The notes under the pieces were generated by a model. The model was not told the DNA's origin, searched no databases, and saw nothing but the letters and a program-made list of their open reading frames with translations. A program made the translations under genes and the position numbers. Below, piece by piece: positions 46,363 through 55,897 of a DNA stretch of 64,000 nt; position 1 is the first letter of the stretch, and each line of letters starts with the position of its first letter. Source of the stretch: Tatlockia sp. (GTDB lineage: Bacteria > Pseudomonadota > Gammaproteobacteria > Legionellales > Legionellaceae); contig JACCVV010000019.1 in NCBI GenBank assembly GCA_013697955.1, positions 47,919 through 111,918 on the forward strand, given 5' to 3'.

Positions 46363-46899
46363 ATGGCTGATCAATTAAAGGGAAAAAAAATAGCAATCCT
46401 TGTTGCAAATGGCTTTGAACAAATCGAAATGACTGAACCTCGACTATTTTTAGAAGAAGCAGGTGCCCAAACTGATCTAATTTCTCCCGAGACCGACAAA
46501 GTAAAAGGATGGGAAACAAACCAGTGGGGTGACGAATTCGATATTGATATTCCCTTAAGCCAGGCAAAAAGTTCAAATTATCAAGCGCTACTATTACCAG
46601 GCGGCGTTATGAATCCTGACAAATTGCGACTAAATAAAGAAGCCATTGAATTTGTAAAAGAATTTTATAAGCAAAATAAACCCATTGCTGCAATTTGCCA
46701 TGGCCCGTGGATTCTAATCGATGCAGAAATAGCCAAAGATCGCAAAATGACTTCCTGGCCTTCAATTAAGAATGATTTAATTAACGCAGGAGCGCACTGG
46801 GTTGATCAAGAAGTCGTTATCGATAACAAACTTTTGACAAGCAGAAAACCGGACGATATTCCTTCATTTATTAAGGCTATGCTTCAGTTGTTCGCCTGA
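46363..46899 (+). CDS. DJ-1/PfpI family protein (YraA/YhbO-like)
   Basis: 178 residues. The KKIAILVANGFEQIEMTEP start, LLLPGGVMNPDKLR, and nucleophile elbow AICHGPW (Cys near 123) mark a PfpI-type type 1 glutamine amidotransferase-like protein. Members are linked to stress protection and carbonyl or deglycase activity, which is debated. ATAAGGA upstream of the ATG supports the start. Confidence 0.92.
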   Translation: MADQLKGKKIAILVANGFEQIEMTEPRLFLEEAGAQTDLISPETDKVKGWETNQWGDEFDIDIPLSQAKSSNYQALLLPGGVMNPDKLRLNKEAIEFVKEFYKQNKPIAAICHGPWILIDAEIAKDRKMTSWPSIKNDLINAGAHWVDQEVVIDNKLLTSRKPDDIPSFIKAMLQLFA

Positions 46900-47066
46900 A
46901 ATTACAATACGAATTGGTCTAAACTAAACTTTAAAAGAGTGTTGCAAGCGAAATGCTTTTGCACAGACATAATTTAATAAGCCTGTGCAGGCAACCTAAA
47001 AAATTTTTGGACAGAAGATCATTTTTCCTTTAACTTATCCCTTCAAAAATCCTTTTTCATCCACAT

Positions 47067-47588
47067 TTAAAAAGGATTTGTAGCGAAAGGAGTAGGGCTT
47101 GAGGACTTTGGCGAAGGTATTTCTTTATAATCTATGCCTGAATCCAGTTTTTGAACCAGATTAGCATACCCACCTTTAGGAAATTCTTCATTGGTTCTGG
47201 GGTCGATGAGCTTACCATTTTTAAATTTTGCGATAGTAATGCCTTTATCTACAATTTTTCCGGAAAGGCAATTTGCAGCAAAGTGCCTCACAAAATCTTC
47301 TTCAGCTTCCGGATCAGTGAATTTTATCCAGCCAACCTTTTTATCATCCACTGCAAAGGTATTTTCATCCTCTTTGAAGTCAGGATTTTTAGCTTTGTAT
47401 TTTTCAAGCCAATCCACATAAATTTGATTTGAGTCTTTTTCGCCATCCAATTGGAGAGCGCGTTCTGAGGAAACGGTGGTCATATTTCTTTGTTTAATTA
47501 AATTTTTGGCTGCTTTATCTTCCATTTCCACAGTTTCACGTAGCTCTTCCATCTTTTTCTTGAAGCTTTCTGATTGTTCTTTTGACAT
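47067..47588 (-). CDS. Unknown 173-aa charged protein
   Basis: No family recognised. The first 75 residues are a Lys/Glu-rich helix pair; the middle (WIKFTDPEAEEDFVRHFAANC) is globular; the end is Ser/Pro-rich (SPKSSSPTPFATNPF). No signal peptide. It has its own strong promoter at 47621-47649. The polar C-terminal tail is compatible with a type IV secretion signal, but nothing proves it. Confidence 0.65.
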   Translation of the reverse strand: MSKEQSESFKKKMEELRETVEMEDKAAKNLIKQRNMTTVSSERALQLDGEKDSNQIYVDWLEKYKAKNPDFKEDENTFAVDDKKVGWIKFTDPEAEEDFVRHFAANCLSGKIVDKGITIAKFKNGKLIDPRTNEEFPKGGYANLVQKLDSGIDYKEIPSPKSSSPTPFATNPF

Positions 47589-47620
47589 AAAAAACTCTTT
47601 TTGTGGTGAATATGTAAATA

Positions 47621-47649
47621 ATTATACAGTTTTAATAAATTTAAAGCAA
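47621..47649 (-). promoter_or_regulatory. Sigma-70-type promoter for the 173-aa gene
   Basis: On the minus strand TTGCTT (47649-47644), a 17-base spacer and a perfect TATAAT (47626-47621). The start codon at 47588 is 33 bases downstream of the -10. Confidence 0.65.
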
Positions 47650-47730
47650 TTGCACAAGGTATTTAATTGAAATTTGCCTTTAACTGTCAAATGGCTTATA
47701 AAATTCCAAATGCAATAAAAACAATAATTT

Positions 47731-48015
47731 ATGAAAACAAAAATCAAAGAATATTCGGAAAGCCCAAAAGAATCACCAGAAATATTGGGATTAGCAGAGT
47801 TTACTCAGCCAGAATTCTTATTTTGTGTGAGTACTTTTCTGTTTAAGACCTCGCCTATTAGCTTTTTACTTACCTTATTGAACAATTTTGTACCAGAGGA
47901 AAGCTTTGCCAATGAATTTTCCTCTTTAACAAACTGCACCTATTCTTTTTTTGCAAATCCAGCACCAGAGATATTTAGTGCTTTTGAAAATGTTCCGCAG
48001 CTGGATTGGACTTAA
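47731..48015 (+). CDS. Possible small protein, weak evidence
   Basis: 94 residues with Phe/Ser/Thr-rich composition and no recognised family. No clear ribosome site precedes the ATG. It fills an otherwise empty gap, but the sequence could be chance. Listed with low confidence. Confidence 0.35.
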   Translation: MKTKIKEYSESPKESPEILGLAEFTQPEFLFCVSTFLFKTSPISFLLTLLNNFVPEESFANEFSSLTNCTYSFFANPAPEIFSAFENVPQLDWT

Positions 48016-48035
48016 ACAACCACATTCTCTATAAG

Positions 48036-49004
48036 CTACAATTTAAAATAATATTCTCTTTTAAGCTGCATATCGGCAATTGCCGTTTCGTTTAAACCGT
48101 GATCCGAATTGTAATACCGTGCATTAATAGTTAACTGCTTATTCGCAGGCGCCGCCTTATTTTTTGTTTCAAATTCAATCGCCCACTTTGCATTTATCAA
48201 TTTATCTTCTAACCCTTGAAAAAATTCGATTGGAAGCGCTCTTCCCTTATCAAATTTGGCTATATCACTAAGAATTATTTCTATACCTCTTGTTTTATTG
48301 TTTAAAACATTATCAAGCCAATACCAACCCACTTCCATATTATTATGGATGAAATCAAAATTGCGGGTTTTATAAGCCTTCATCATTTGCTCATAACTCA
48401 TGGTTTCATCATGCATTTCCTTGAGTTGATAGTGCAAAACCTTTGTCAAATTTTTCATAGCAATACCGCTGAGAAATAAGGCCTTTAGTTCACTTTGAAG
48501 CTTTTGCTCAGGGCTAGTCTTAAGGAGCCGAAGTGCAAGGCTGCTCATTACCACAGAACCTTCGCTATGCCCTTGCAAAATAATCATTTTATCAACATGG
48601 TTTAAATAATTATCAGCCCAAGTTAAAGCGTTCTCAGCACACAACGTGAGATTATTAATCGTATAGAAATCAAATAAATTGCGATCAACCTTTGGTTTGC
48701 TACGATTTTTGGATTTAAAATCAGGCGAAATTCCCGGTTTATCAAAGGTTAGGTAATAATCGCTTGCGCCTTTGACTTCATCAAAATAGGTCGTATATAT
48801 TCCGGTTCCAGATTGTTGAAAGAGAAGCGTTTTCTTACCTTCAGGATTTTTTTCCAGAGGTGTTGACTGATGCAAATACACTTTGCAATGAAGTTGTTTG
48901 CCGAAATTTTGACCGCCATCAACACTGCCAACAATAGGTTTAGAAAACAGTTGGGGAGAAAACAAAATGGATAAAATCAAACAGCTAAGAGTATAAAAAC
49001 GCAT
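48036..49004 (-). CDS. Secreted alpha/beta-hydrolase-like protein
   Basis: 322 residues from ATG 49004, chosen because GAGG lies six bases upstream; ATG 49016 has none. The signal peptide is about residues 1-21, ending QLFSKP. The nucleophile elbow is GHSEGS within MIILQGHSEGSVVM, an oxyanion-side LLFQQSGTG segment is near 60, and a C-terminal SDHGLNE is a good catalytic-His candidate. The substrate is unknown (ester or lipid plausible). Exported to the periplasm or beyond. Confidence 0.78.
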   Translation of the reverse strand: MRFYTLSCLILSILFSPQLFSKPIVGSVDGGQNFGKQLHCKVYLHQSTPLEKNPEGKKTLLFQQSGTGIYTTYFDEVKGASDYYLTFDKPGISPDFKSKNRSKPKVDRNLFDFYTINNLTLCAENALTWADNYLNHVDKMIILQGHSEGSVVMSSLALRLLKTSPEQKLQSELKALFLSGIAMKNLTKVLHYQLKEMHDETMSYEQMMKAYKTRNFDFIHNNMEVGWYWLDNVLNNKTRGIEIILSDIAKFDKGRALPIEFFQGLEDKLINAKWAIEFETKNKAAPANKQLTINARYYNSDHGLNETAIADMQLKREYYFKL

Positions 49005-49074
49005 TCTAAACCTCATTTAATAATGATGAACCCAATTGTAACTTAATTTTTAAGTATTTTATTCAAACCGTTAG

Positions 49075-49806
49075 CTACAACTTGGCCAAGTGGCTGACAG
49101 GAGGCTGAAGATCGTGAAATTTCACATCTTTATTTCTGTAAAAAAAAGAATGATTAGCTATTTTTGATCTTAATTGAGAATTTAATAGCATTTCTATATT
49201 TAACAATTTCTGCTCTTCTTTAGATGGCGTTAGGGGAGTGGTTGATTTGCGTACTACAACAAAATCCAGACCTGACCCAATTACCAGGGAGTCCTTTGAA
49301 ATTTGAAATCCTGATATATCAGGCTGATGCTCCCTTTGCCTATCATGAACTTTATTCACTAATACCATTAAATTAACTTCTTTGGCTTTCCAGCTCATAA
49401 CGAGTTTTTTTGCTTTAGCATAAGTGGTATTCGATTCATAAATATCTTCAATGAGAATAACGACTCGTCCCGCTAGAAGACCAGAACTCAGATCTTGGCG
49501 AGTGCTTTCCAAGTTTAAATCAGGCCATTCAAAAGTATAATTTTTAGCAGCTAATGCAAGATTCAGTTTGTTCGCAAAGGGAATTGCACCTTCTAACAGG
49601 CATATTAGAACAATATTACCTTGTGGATGCTTTTGAATAAGTTCAGAGGCCAGGTGATTGATGCGTAAGTCGATGTTTTCTTCAGAAAGCTTTTGACCTT
49701 CCAGATCTTCAAGAGTGGAGTCTCTCATCCATGAAGAAATTTCAAGCATTTTTTTTTGCGCTTGAACCTTTATTAATTGTTCACGAATTTCTCTTTCTGC
49801 TTGCAC
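49075..49806 (-). CDS. Hypoxanthine phosphoribosyltransferase-like protein
   Basis: 243 residues. Core pattern: IVLICLLEGAIPFANKL, the PRPP loop region VVILIEDIYESNTTYAKA (usual VEDIxDTGxT), LMVLVNKVHDRQ and ISKDSLVIGSGLDF, the late base-binding loop of HPRT-type enzymes. About 55 extra N-terminal and 40 extra C-terminal residues, and the Thr-Gly loss in the PRPP motif, suggest a divergent or regulatory member rather than the housekeeping enzyme. Confidence 0.75.
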   Translation of the reverse strand: MQAEREIREQLIKVQAQKKMLEISSWMRDSTLEDLEGQKLSEENIDLRINHLASELIQKHPQGNIVLICLLEGAIPFANKLNLALAAKNYTFEWPDLNLESTRQDLSSGLLAGRVVILIEDIYESNTTYAKAKKLVMSWKAKEVNLMVLVNKVHDRQREHQPDISGFQISKDSLVIGSGLDFVVVRKSTTPLTPSKEEQKLLNIEMLLNSQLRSKIANHSFFYRNKDVKFHDLQPPVSHLAKL

Positions 49807-49877
49807 TTATTTACACCCTGAGATAAAAAATGATGGACTTGTATAATTAATTTGCGCAATTGTCAATAAAATTTCAT

Positions 49878-49893
49878 ATGCCATGCATGGCAT
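49878..49893. promoter_or_regulatory. 16-bp perfect palindrome between divergent genes
   Basis: ATGCCATGCATGGCAT is a perfect inverted repeat, 72 bases from the HPRT-like start and 79 from the ankyrin gene start. Its position suggests an operator for a dimeric regulator controlling one or both genes. Confidence 0.45.
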
Positions 49894-49971
49894 TAACACA
49901 TAAAATAATCTGATAGATTGATTAATGTACATATTACCTATATAATGAACCTTTTGCACAAAAGGCCGGTG

Positions 49972-51522
49972 ATGAAGCGCAAATTTGAAAACAATCTTAA
50001 TGAGTCCGCCACTTTACATACTGCAGCTCAAAATGGTGACTCGGACTTAGTTAAAATTTTGTTAGATAATGGCGCTTATATTAATGAATTCGATAAAAAT
50101 CAAGTTACGCCCATTTATTTCGCTGCCCGCAATGGTCACCCAAACGTTATAAAATTGCTATTGGCAAAAAATGCAAATTATCAAAATACAGGAGCACCGG
50201 ACACTGGTGGAGATTTAATTACGCCACTTGAAATCGCATCCCGCCATGGTCATATTGAGGTCGTTAAATTATTGCTGGCTTTACCACACACTACTTACTC
50301 CCTGAAAAAAGCTTTGCATTATAGTTTTGATAATGCGTTGAGAAGCAAAGATAGTGAAAAGCGTAATTGCTTAGTTAAAATCTCTGATTTGATTAAAAAT
50401 GAGCTAAATAAAAAACCAAAACAAAACGTATTAAGCATACAAAATGGAGTAAGACTCACTTGGCCTGCGGCTTACAAAACCCTTTTTAACAAGAATCCCA
50501 GCAAAGCGGATAAAACTCCAAATAATGAAGAAGCTGCGATAAGAAATGCCTTGGTTATTATGTATCAACTTCTGCAGGATCCTGAATATTTTGTTCCAAT
50601 TGTCCGATTTTTAAGCCAAGAATTGGAATACCATTGGAATCAGCAAAATGATCTTCCTTTTAAAAAATTCAATTCGAAGATGATAGATATACATACTCTT
50701 GAAGGGATGTCCTGGCCTATTCCTAATGAAAAATATCAGGGAATTAAGAAAAATCATTTAATTTCTCGCGTATTGCTCGATAAATTAAAACAATATGGAA
50801 TGGGAGATAATCAATACAAATGGACCGGATTTATACCCAAAAATAAATCCATGGAATTACTTTCAAATAATGCCTTTTTCACAGAGAACAGGCGAACGAT
50901 TAGTGGGCTTTTTCATGGAAATGTACATAATATTCAGCGGGTTATTCTGCTGTTCGCTATGGAATCCTATGACATACCTCTATCCTACATCTCAGAAAAT
51001 GGCGAAGAAGAAGACATTGGACCTAAAAAAATATTTGCCGCTTTGATGAGAAAGGATATATTTCCCGAAGAAAGAGCTGGCGCAATATTATGGCCAATTT
51101 TTCTCGATATCACCGATTTTGATTACAGTAGTTTTTCTCACCCCCATAGGATGCACTCCCTGTTATTAACCGAGAAGCGTTATGCTGGTTTTCTTCAAGA
51201 TTATCTACTCTATAGCTTCTGCGAGCAATTCAATCATATGCGTGAGTTGCATAATCACGCTTATAAAACCAGCTATACAAATTTAGAACTTTGTAAGGAA
51301 CTGGAAAAAATTATGTTCCACGTCTTTGGTGGAATACCTGAGTTTGCTATTCAAATGGATGAAAACAAGAGTTTGGAAAAGGTCGATACAATCGATGATT
51401 TAAAGGATAAATGGAGAAGATGGAATAATGAAGAAAAACATTATTTGCCTTTAGAAGAGCCAGTCAAAAATTATTCGATTCTTGATGACGAAGAAATTGA
51501 TGAGCTTTTTTGTGATATGTAG
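49972..51522 (+). CDS. Ankyrin-repeat protein, putative effector
   Basis: 516 residues from ATG 49972, chosen because AAAGG lies six bases upstream; ATG 49945 and TTG 49918 lack a site. Three ankyrin repeats occupy about residues 10-110 (ATLHTAAQNGDSDLV, TPIYFAARNGHPNVI, TPLEIASRHGHIEVV). The remaining 400 residues form an unrecognised globular domain with many aromatic and His residues. The C-terminus is acidic (ILDDEEIDELFCDM), resembling the Glu-rich block known in some Dot/Icm substrates. Host-directed function is inferred. Confidence 0.75.
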   Translation: MKRKFENNLNESATLHTAAQNGDSDLVKILLDNGAYINEFDKNQVTPIYFAARNGHPNVIKLLLAKNANYQNTGAPDTGGDLITPLEIASRHGHIEVVKLLLALPHTTYSLKKALHYSFDNALRSKDSEKRNCLVKISDLIKNELNKKPKQNVLSIQNGVRLTWPAAYKTLFNKNPSKADKTPNNEEAAIRNALVIMYQLLQDPEYFVPIVRFLSQELEYHWNQQNDLPFKKFNSKMIDIHTLEGMSWPIPNEKYQGIKKNHLISRVLLDKLKQYGMGDNQYKWTGFIPKNKSMELLSNNAFFTENRRTISGLFHGNVHNIQRVILLFAMESYDIPLSYISENGEEEDIGPKKIFAALMRKDIFPEERAGAILWPIFLDITDFDYSSFSHPHRMHSLLLTEKRYAGFLQDYLLYSFCEQFNHMRELHNHAYKTSYTNLELCKELEKIMFHVFGGIPEFAIQMDENKSLEKVDTIDDLKDKWRRWNNEEKHYLPLEEPVKNYSILDDEEIDELFCDM

Positions 51523-51750
51523 TTTGAGGGCGTTTTTTTTAATTTCTAATGTCAGGAATTTTATTCAGGAATGCTTTGGGACTTAATTCTATAATTCTAT
51601 AATTCTGATTTCAGATGAGAAAGAAGTTGAAATTGATTCATATCTTCACAGAGTACTTCCAGTTTAGAAAAGAATTGAGTCAATAAATTGAATTCTGTCA
51701 CCAACCGTTGGGTTTAGATTAGCTTATTTTCTTCTATCATCAAGTCAATT

Positions 51751-51984
51751 TCATGGATTAACCAATTCTATGGAAATACAGAAAAAATCTTTTGTATTCC
51801 GTGTAACAAGCTTGAGGTTATGTGCTATTGCCGTAGCGGCAAGTAAGGCATCAATTGCGGGTAAAGGTGGTGATTTTAATTTTCCTTGCGATTTGCCCCA
51901 TTCATCGGCAACTTCTCGACTGACAGGCAAAATTCTTTCTTCAAAAAAATTGGGTAAATCGAGTATCAATAAATTGAGTTCCAC
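51751..51984 (-). pseudogene. Truncated PIN-domain toxin remnant (VapC/FitB-like)
   Basis: The 77 residues from a GTG match the C-terminal half of VapC-type PIN toxins: FEERILPVSREVADEWG, then LPAIDALLAATAIAHNLKLVTRNTKDF and the final NP. The N-terminal half with the first catalytic Asp is missing. PIN-like sequence continues upstream of the GTG to about 52005 (SLKFQWVEL), into the end of the pncA gene, where a stop closes the frame. This shows 5' deletion rather than a short gene. No partner antitoxin seen. Confidence 0.75.
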
Positions 51985-51995
51985 CCATTGAAATT

Positions 51996-52610
51996 TCAGG
52001 GATAAATCATTTCAGTGGAATGCAAAATCTTGACGCCCTGTTGTAAAAGCTCAATCCTGATTTTCTCAAAATTCTGTTTATCAAGCGGGCGACAAGCATC
52101 TTCGATGAGCGTGCATTTGAAACTTTCTTTTATTGCATCCTGAATAGTGTAATAAACGCAAATATCGGTACATAAACCAGCAAAATAAAGTTCGTCAGAC
52201 TTTTTTTCACGAAGAAAACCAGCTAAACCTGTACTTTTGTGGCGCTGATTGTCATAAAAGCCACTATAGCTATCGATTTCCGGGTTCATACCCTTTCGAA
52301 AAATGGCTTCTATAAGATTGGTTTTTAATTCAGGATGAAATTCAGCACCCTTGGTTTGTTGTACGCAGTGACTTGGCCAAAGTGTTTGCGGAAAGCCATT
52401 TATGCTAACTTTTTCAAAGGGGGTTTTGCCAACATGATTTGTAGCAAAACTCTTGTGATTAGAGGGATGCCAATCCTGAGTTGCGACTACCAAATCAAAT
52501 TTATTTTGCAAGGCATTAATCACTGGAATAATTAAATCGCCCTGCGGCACAGCCAAGGCGCCCCCAGGCATAAAATCATTTTGCGCATCGACTATAATCA
52601 AGGTTTTCAT
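51996..52610 (-). CDS. pncA: Nicotinamidase
   Basis: 204 residues. Catalytic Asp8 in VDAQNDFMPGG, the metal site TQDWHPSNH, LWPSHCVQ, the Lys-containing FRKGMNPEIDSYSGF, and nucleophile Cys in GLCTDICVYYT are all present. It converts nicotinamide to nicotinic acid for NAD salvage. Its ATG overlaps the stop of pncB by four bases, so the two are coupled, and the products act in sequence. Confidence 0.95.
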   Translation of the reverse strand: MKTLIIVDAQNDFMPGGALAVPQGDLIIPVINALQNKFDLVVATQDWHPSNHKSFATNHVGKTPFEKVSINGFPQTLWPSHCVQQTKGAEFHPELKTNLIEAIFRKGMNPEIDSYSGFYDNQRHKSTGLAGFLREKKSDELYFAGLCTDICVYYTIQDAIKESFKCTLIEDACRPLDKQNFEKIRIELLQQGVKILHSTEMIYP

Positions 52611-54019
52611 TTATTGATTCCTTTATATTCATCGATGAGTTTATTTCGCGCATTAAAAAGTTTTTCGCTTAAACTTACTTTATAAAGATGGGGATTTATT
52701 ATTCGCTTATAGTCTAGAGGCAAGGCGCTTAGCCGTTGTTGGCAATATTGGCTTATTTCAGGGAGCGTTTTAGGCCGCTCAATGGGTTTGCCATTCATCA
52801 TGACAGGGGCCAATAGGGGTTCTTTTTTATGATTTTTCAGTGTAATCGATTTGCCAGGTTCGAAGGGATCAAACAAGCGATTCAGATCATTTTCTTCGAA
52901 AAGTGTTATAACATCAGCCCCCCAAAAAGTATGGTCATTTTCCAGGATTCGATACACTTGTTTTTTATGAGGGAGTGACACTTTTTTTAATGTGTCTGAA
53001 ATTTTAATACGAGGTTTATTATTCGCAAAGGCAAGCTTGTAAACTCCATCCAACGCGGCATCAGGAGCGCCGATAACCAGATTTGTGCCAACCCCAAAGG
53101 TATCAATGGGTGATTCCTGTTCCAATAAGCTTTTAATAACAAATTCATCAAGTTGATTGGAAACTGAAATTTTGACATAGGTTAAAGCTTCTGCATCAAG
53201 AAGCTGGCGCGCTTTTTTAGATAAATAAGCTAAATCACCGCTATCGATTCGTATACCTTTAAGTCGATGGCCTTGTTTTTCCATTTCTTTCGCTATTTGA
53301 ATCGCGTTTGGAACGCCGCTTCCCAAGGTATTATAAGTATCAACCAATAACACACAATTATCCGGCCAGCTTTGGGCAAAAGCACGAAAGGCATTTAATT
53401 CATTATCATAGCTTTGAACAAAGGAATGGCCCATTGTTCCTAAAATTGGAATCTGGTAATCACGTCCTGCCCTAACATTACTTGTCGCATTGAATCCGCC
53501 AACCATTGCGGCACGACTTGCATAATAACCACCTGGACCTTGGGCTCGGCGCAGACCGAAATCAATTAAATTTCTACCTCCTGCAACTTCATGGATTCTA
53601 CTGGCTTTCGTTGCAATCAGGGTTTGAAAATTCAGGGTGTTAAGGACTATTGTTTCGATGATTTGAGCTTCTATTATGTTTGCCTCAACCGATAAAATGG
53701 GACAGGTTGGAAAGATGACTTCGCCTTCTTTGCAAGAATAAATCGAGCCTTTAAATTTGAAATTTTTTAAGTAATTTAAAAAATCACTATGAAACCCTTG
53801 GCTTTTGAGATAATCCAGGTCTGCTTTATCAAAATGAAGATTTTCGATAATTGCTAATAAATCTTCCAAACCGGCATAAATGGCATAACCGCCATTAAAG
53901 GGAATTTTCCGAAAAAAATAATCAAAGAGCGCAGAGTGATTTTTTTGCCCTTGTAAAAAATAAGCCTGAGCCATGGTTAATTGGTATTTGTCGGTGAAAG
54001 TGCCTGTAAAATTAATCAA
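52607..54019 (-). CDS. pncB: Nicotinate phosphoribosyltransferase
   Basis: 470 residues, normal length. Signatures: FTDKYQLTMAQAYF, IDFGLRRAQGP, MGHSFVQSYDNELNAFRAF, IRIDSGDLAYLSKKAR and FGVGTNLV. It joins nicotinate to PRPP to give nicotinate mononucleotide. It lies 28 bases after upp and overlaps pncA, so uracil and nicotinate phosphoribosyltransferases share one transcript. Confidence 0.95.
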   Translation of the reverse strand: MINFTGTFTDKYQLTMAQAYFLQGQKNHSALFDYFFRKIPFNGGYAIYAGLEDLLAIIENLHFDKADLDYLKSQGFHSDFLNYLKNFKFKGSIYSCKEGEVIFPTCPILSVEANIIEAQIIETIVLNTLNFQTLIATKASRIHEVAGGRNLIDFGLRRAQGPGGYYASRAAMVGGFNATSNVRAGRDYQIPILGTMGHSFVQSYDNELNAFRAFAQSWPDNCVLLVDTYNTLGSGVPNAIQIAKEMEKQGHRLKGIRIDSGDLAYLSKKARQLLDAEALTYVKISVSNQLDEFVIKSLLEQESPIDTFGVGTNLVIGAPDAALDGVYKLAFANNKPRIKISDTLKKVSLPHKKQVYRILENDHTFWGADVITLFEENDLNRLFDPFEPGKSITLKNHKKEPLLAPVMMNGKPIERPKTLPEISQYCQQRLSALPLDYKRIINPHLYKVSLSEKLFNARNKLIDEYKGINK

Positions 54020-54047
54020 TTAATTTAAAATCCTCTGCAAAAATACA

Positions 54048-54686
54048 TTACAACTTGGTGCCAAAAATTCGGTCTCCGGCGTCCCCTAATCCTGGCAAAA
54101 TATAGCCTTTTTCATCAATTTTTTCATCAATAGCCGCTGCATAAACAGGCACATCAGGATGTTCATCATGAAAGGCTTGAAGTCCTTCAGGCGCTGCTAA
54201 GAGGCAAAGAAATTTAATCGTTTTCGGATTAGTATCTTTTACACCTCGTACCGCTGCAATTGCAGAATTACCGGTTGCAAGCATGGGATCAACTACAATA
54301 ACGTCCCGGTTTTCCATATTTTCAGGTAGTTTTAAATAATATTCAATTGCTCCAAGGGTTTTAGGGTCGCGGTACAAACCGATATGTCCCACTCGAGCTG
54401 AAGGAATTAGTTGTAACATTCCATCCAAAATTCCGTTTCCAGCTCGTAAAATAGAAACAAAAACCATTTTTTTACCTTTCAAAACAGGGGCTGACATCGA
54501 AGTCAGCGGGGTTTCAATTTCTTTATATTCAATTTCAAGATCGCGAGTTAATTCATAGGCTAAAAGCATGGAAACTTCTTGCAATAAAGTTCGGAATTTG
54601 CTGGTGGAAGTGTCTTTATTGCGCATTATAGTTAACTTATGTTGGATTAGAGGATGTTTAATTTCAAAAACCTGCCTCTCGCTCAT
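54048..54686 (-). CDS. upp: Uracil phosphoribosyltransferase
   Basis: 212 residues. [18 protein letters not shown] start, [14 protein letters not shown], the PRPP motif [15 protein letters not shown] and C-terminal [12 protein letters not shown] are typical. It makes UMP from uracil. It is the third gene of the URC operon, 14 bases after the URC4-like gene; in the URC pathway the equivalent step (URC6 of yeasts) is required before ring opening. Confidence 0.97.
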   Translation of the reverse strand: MSERQVFEIKHPLIQHKLTIMRNKDTSTSKFRTLLQEVSMLLAYELTRDLEIEYKEIETPLTSMSAPVLKGKKMVFVSILRAGNGILDGMLQLIPSARVGHIGLYRDPKTLGAIEYYLKLPENMENRDVIVVDPMLATGNSAIAAVRGVKDTNPKTIKFLCLLAAPEGLQAFHDEHPDVPVYAAAIDEKIDEKGYILPGLGDAGDRIFGTKL

Positions 54687-54700
54687 TTTAACTCCTTAAT

Positions 54701-55897
54701 TTAGAATACCGTGCCATCGCTAAGAATCTGAATTGGCGGCCTGCCGTCGCTGCGTTTTTCTTTGGCTATTCGCCGCCCCGCTTCCCAGGTTCCACCTTGC
54801 AAAATTTTAGCAAGCGGTAGAGTTGCTGCATTCTTTTTTAATTTTTGGCGTATAGCATCTGCTAACTCATCCAACAAAGCAACTGTCAACGCACGCCATT
54901 CCACGATTAGTTCGGAATCTGGAGAATGTAATTCGGTAAGATGTTGCGGATTTTTTAGTTCTAAAAGTCCCATATCAATCAGTAAACCGCCATTGCGATA
55001 TTCTGGCAAGGCGGTTAATTCATCGAGATCAGTCACTTTAATATTGGCATTTTCCAAGGGTTCAATGAGTGAATAGGTTAGCCATTGGGACAATTTATGA
55101 AAGGGGATTAGCTCTGGTTCGAGCGAAGGATGACTCCAAACATCACCCAAAGAAAGCCCCTTATGTTGTTTGCGTTGTGGCCATACCCTTCTAAACGCGT
55201 GTTCGACGGCTTTGAAAATAGAGGAAAGTGCGATTTCATCGTTTCTTTGCAGTCCTATAATATAGGAATAAAAATTACCCAGACGCTTGTCTTCTCTAAA
55301 ATTAATTTCTTCTTGGACCACCTTGCCAAGTCGATTCATTAAAGCCACTCTCCCATCAACGCCTTCCAGGGGGTTATATTCGCTGACCTGAAACGCTTTT
55401 TTAAGCTCAGTTTCGCTAAAAGCAATTAAGGGTCTAGTGTCAACACGCAACGGTTGTTTGGGAATAGCACTAAACACGCCGCTTAAATAAAGCTCCAGAC
55501 TGGCGAGTGCCAAGCCTTCAGAACGACTGTAAGTTTGGCTGGTTCGTGATTCTTTAAAACGCCATTGATTGCCTGCTCCAGCATCAAGCAAAACGCTGAT
55601 GATGACTAATTCATAAAGAATTTTTCCTGATTCCTCAGAATCAACAGGTAAATTTAGCTCTTTAATTCGGTTAATACCGCCAGCTTCAAAATGCCGCCAT
55701 CGGCTGTGATAGGGTATTTCATGATTTGGATATTGTGAACCTATGACCTCAATAACATAATCTGCAAGGGCTGGCATTCTTTCTTCTTTGATAAAAAAAT
55801 ACCTTGATAAGCCGTGCCGGGCCTGAGTTAAAAGTTTATTAGACTGTATACGAATCGTTTTTAAACTTTGTAAATCCAGATTATTTTTTTCATTCAT
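54701..55897 (-). CDS. URC4/urg3 family protein (DUF1688), uracil catabolism
   Basis: 398 residues. Family segments visible: IPYHSRWRHFEAGG, LLDAGAGNQWRF, SRSEGLALASLELYLSGVFS, YNPLEGVDGRV and TWEAGRRIAKEKR with DGRPPIQILSDGTVF at the end. URC4 was defined genetically in yeasts as essential for breaking the pyrimidine ring to urea; its chemistry is unsettled. The start overlaps the URC1-like stop by eight bases, so the two are coupled. Confidence 0.9.
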   Translation of the reverse strand: MNEKNNLDLQSLKTIRIQSNKLLTQARHGLSRYFFIKEERMPALADYVIEVIGSQYPNHEIPYHSRWRHFEAGGINRIKELNLPVDSEESGKILYELVIISVLLDAGAGNQWRFKESRTSQTYSRSEGLALASLELYLSGVFSAIPKQPLRVDTRPLIAFSETELKKAFQVSEYNPLEGVDGRVALMNRLGKVVQEEINFREDKRLGNFYSYIIGLQRNDEIALSSIFKAVEHAFRRVWPQRKQHKGLSLGDVWSHPSLEPELIPFHKLSQWLTYSLIEPLENANIKVTDLDELTALPEYRNGGLLIDMGLLELKNPQHLTELHSPDSELIVEWRALTVALLDELADAIRQKLKKNAATLPLAKILQGGTWEAGRRIAKEKRSDGRPPIQILSDGTVF

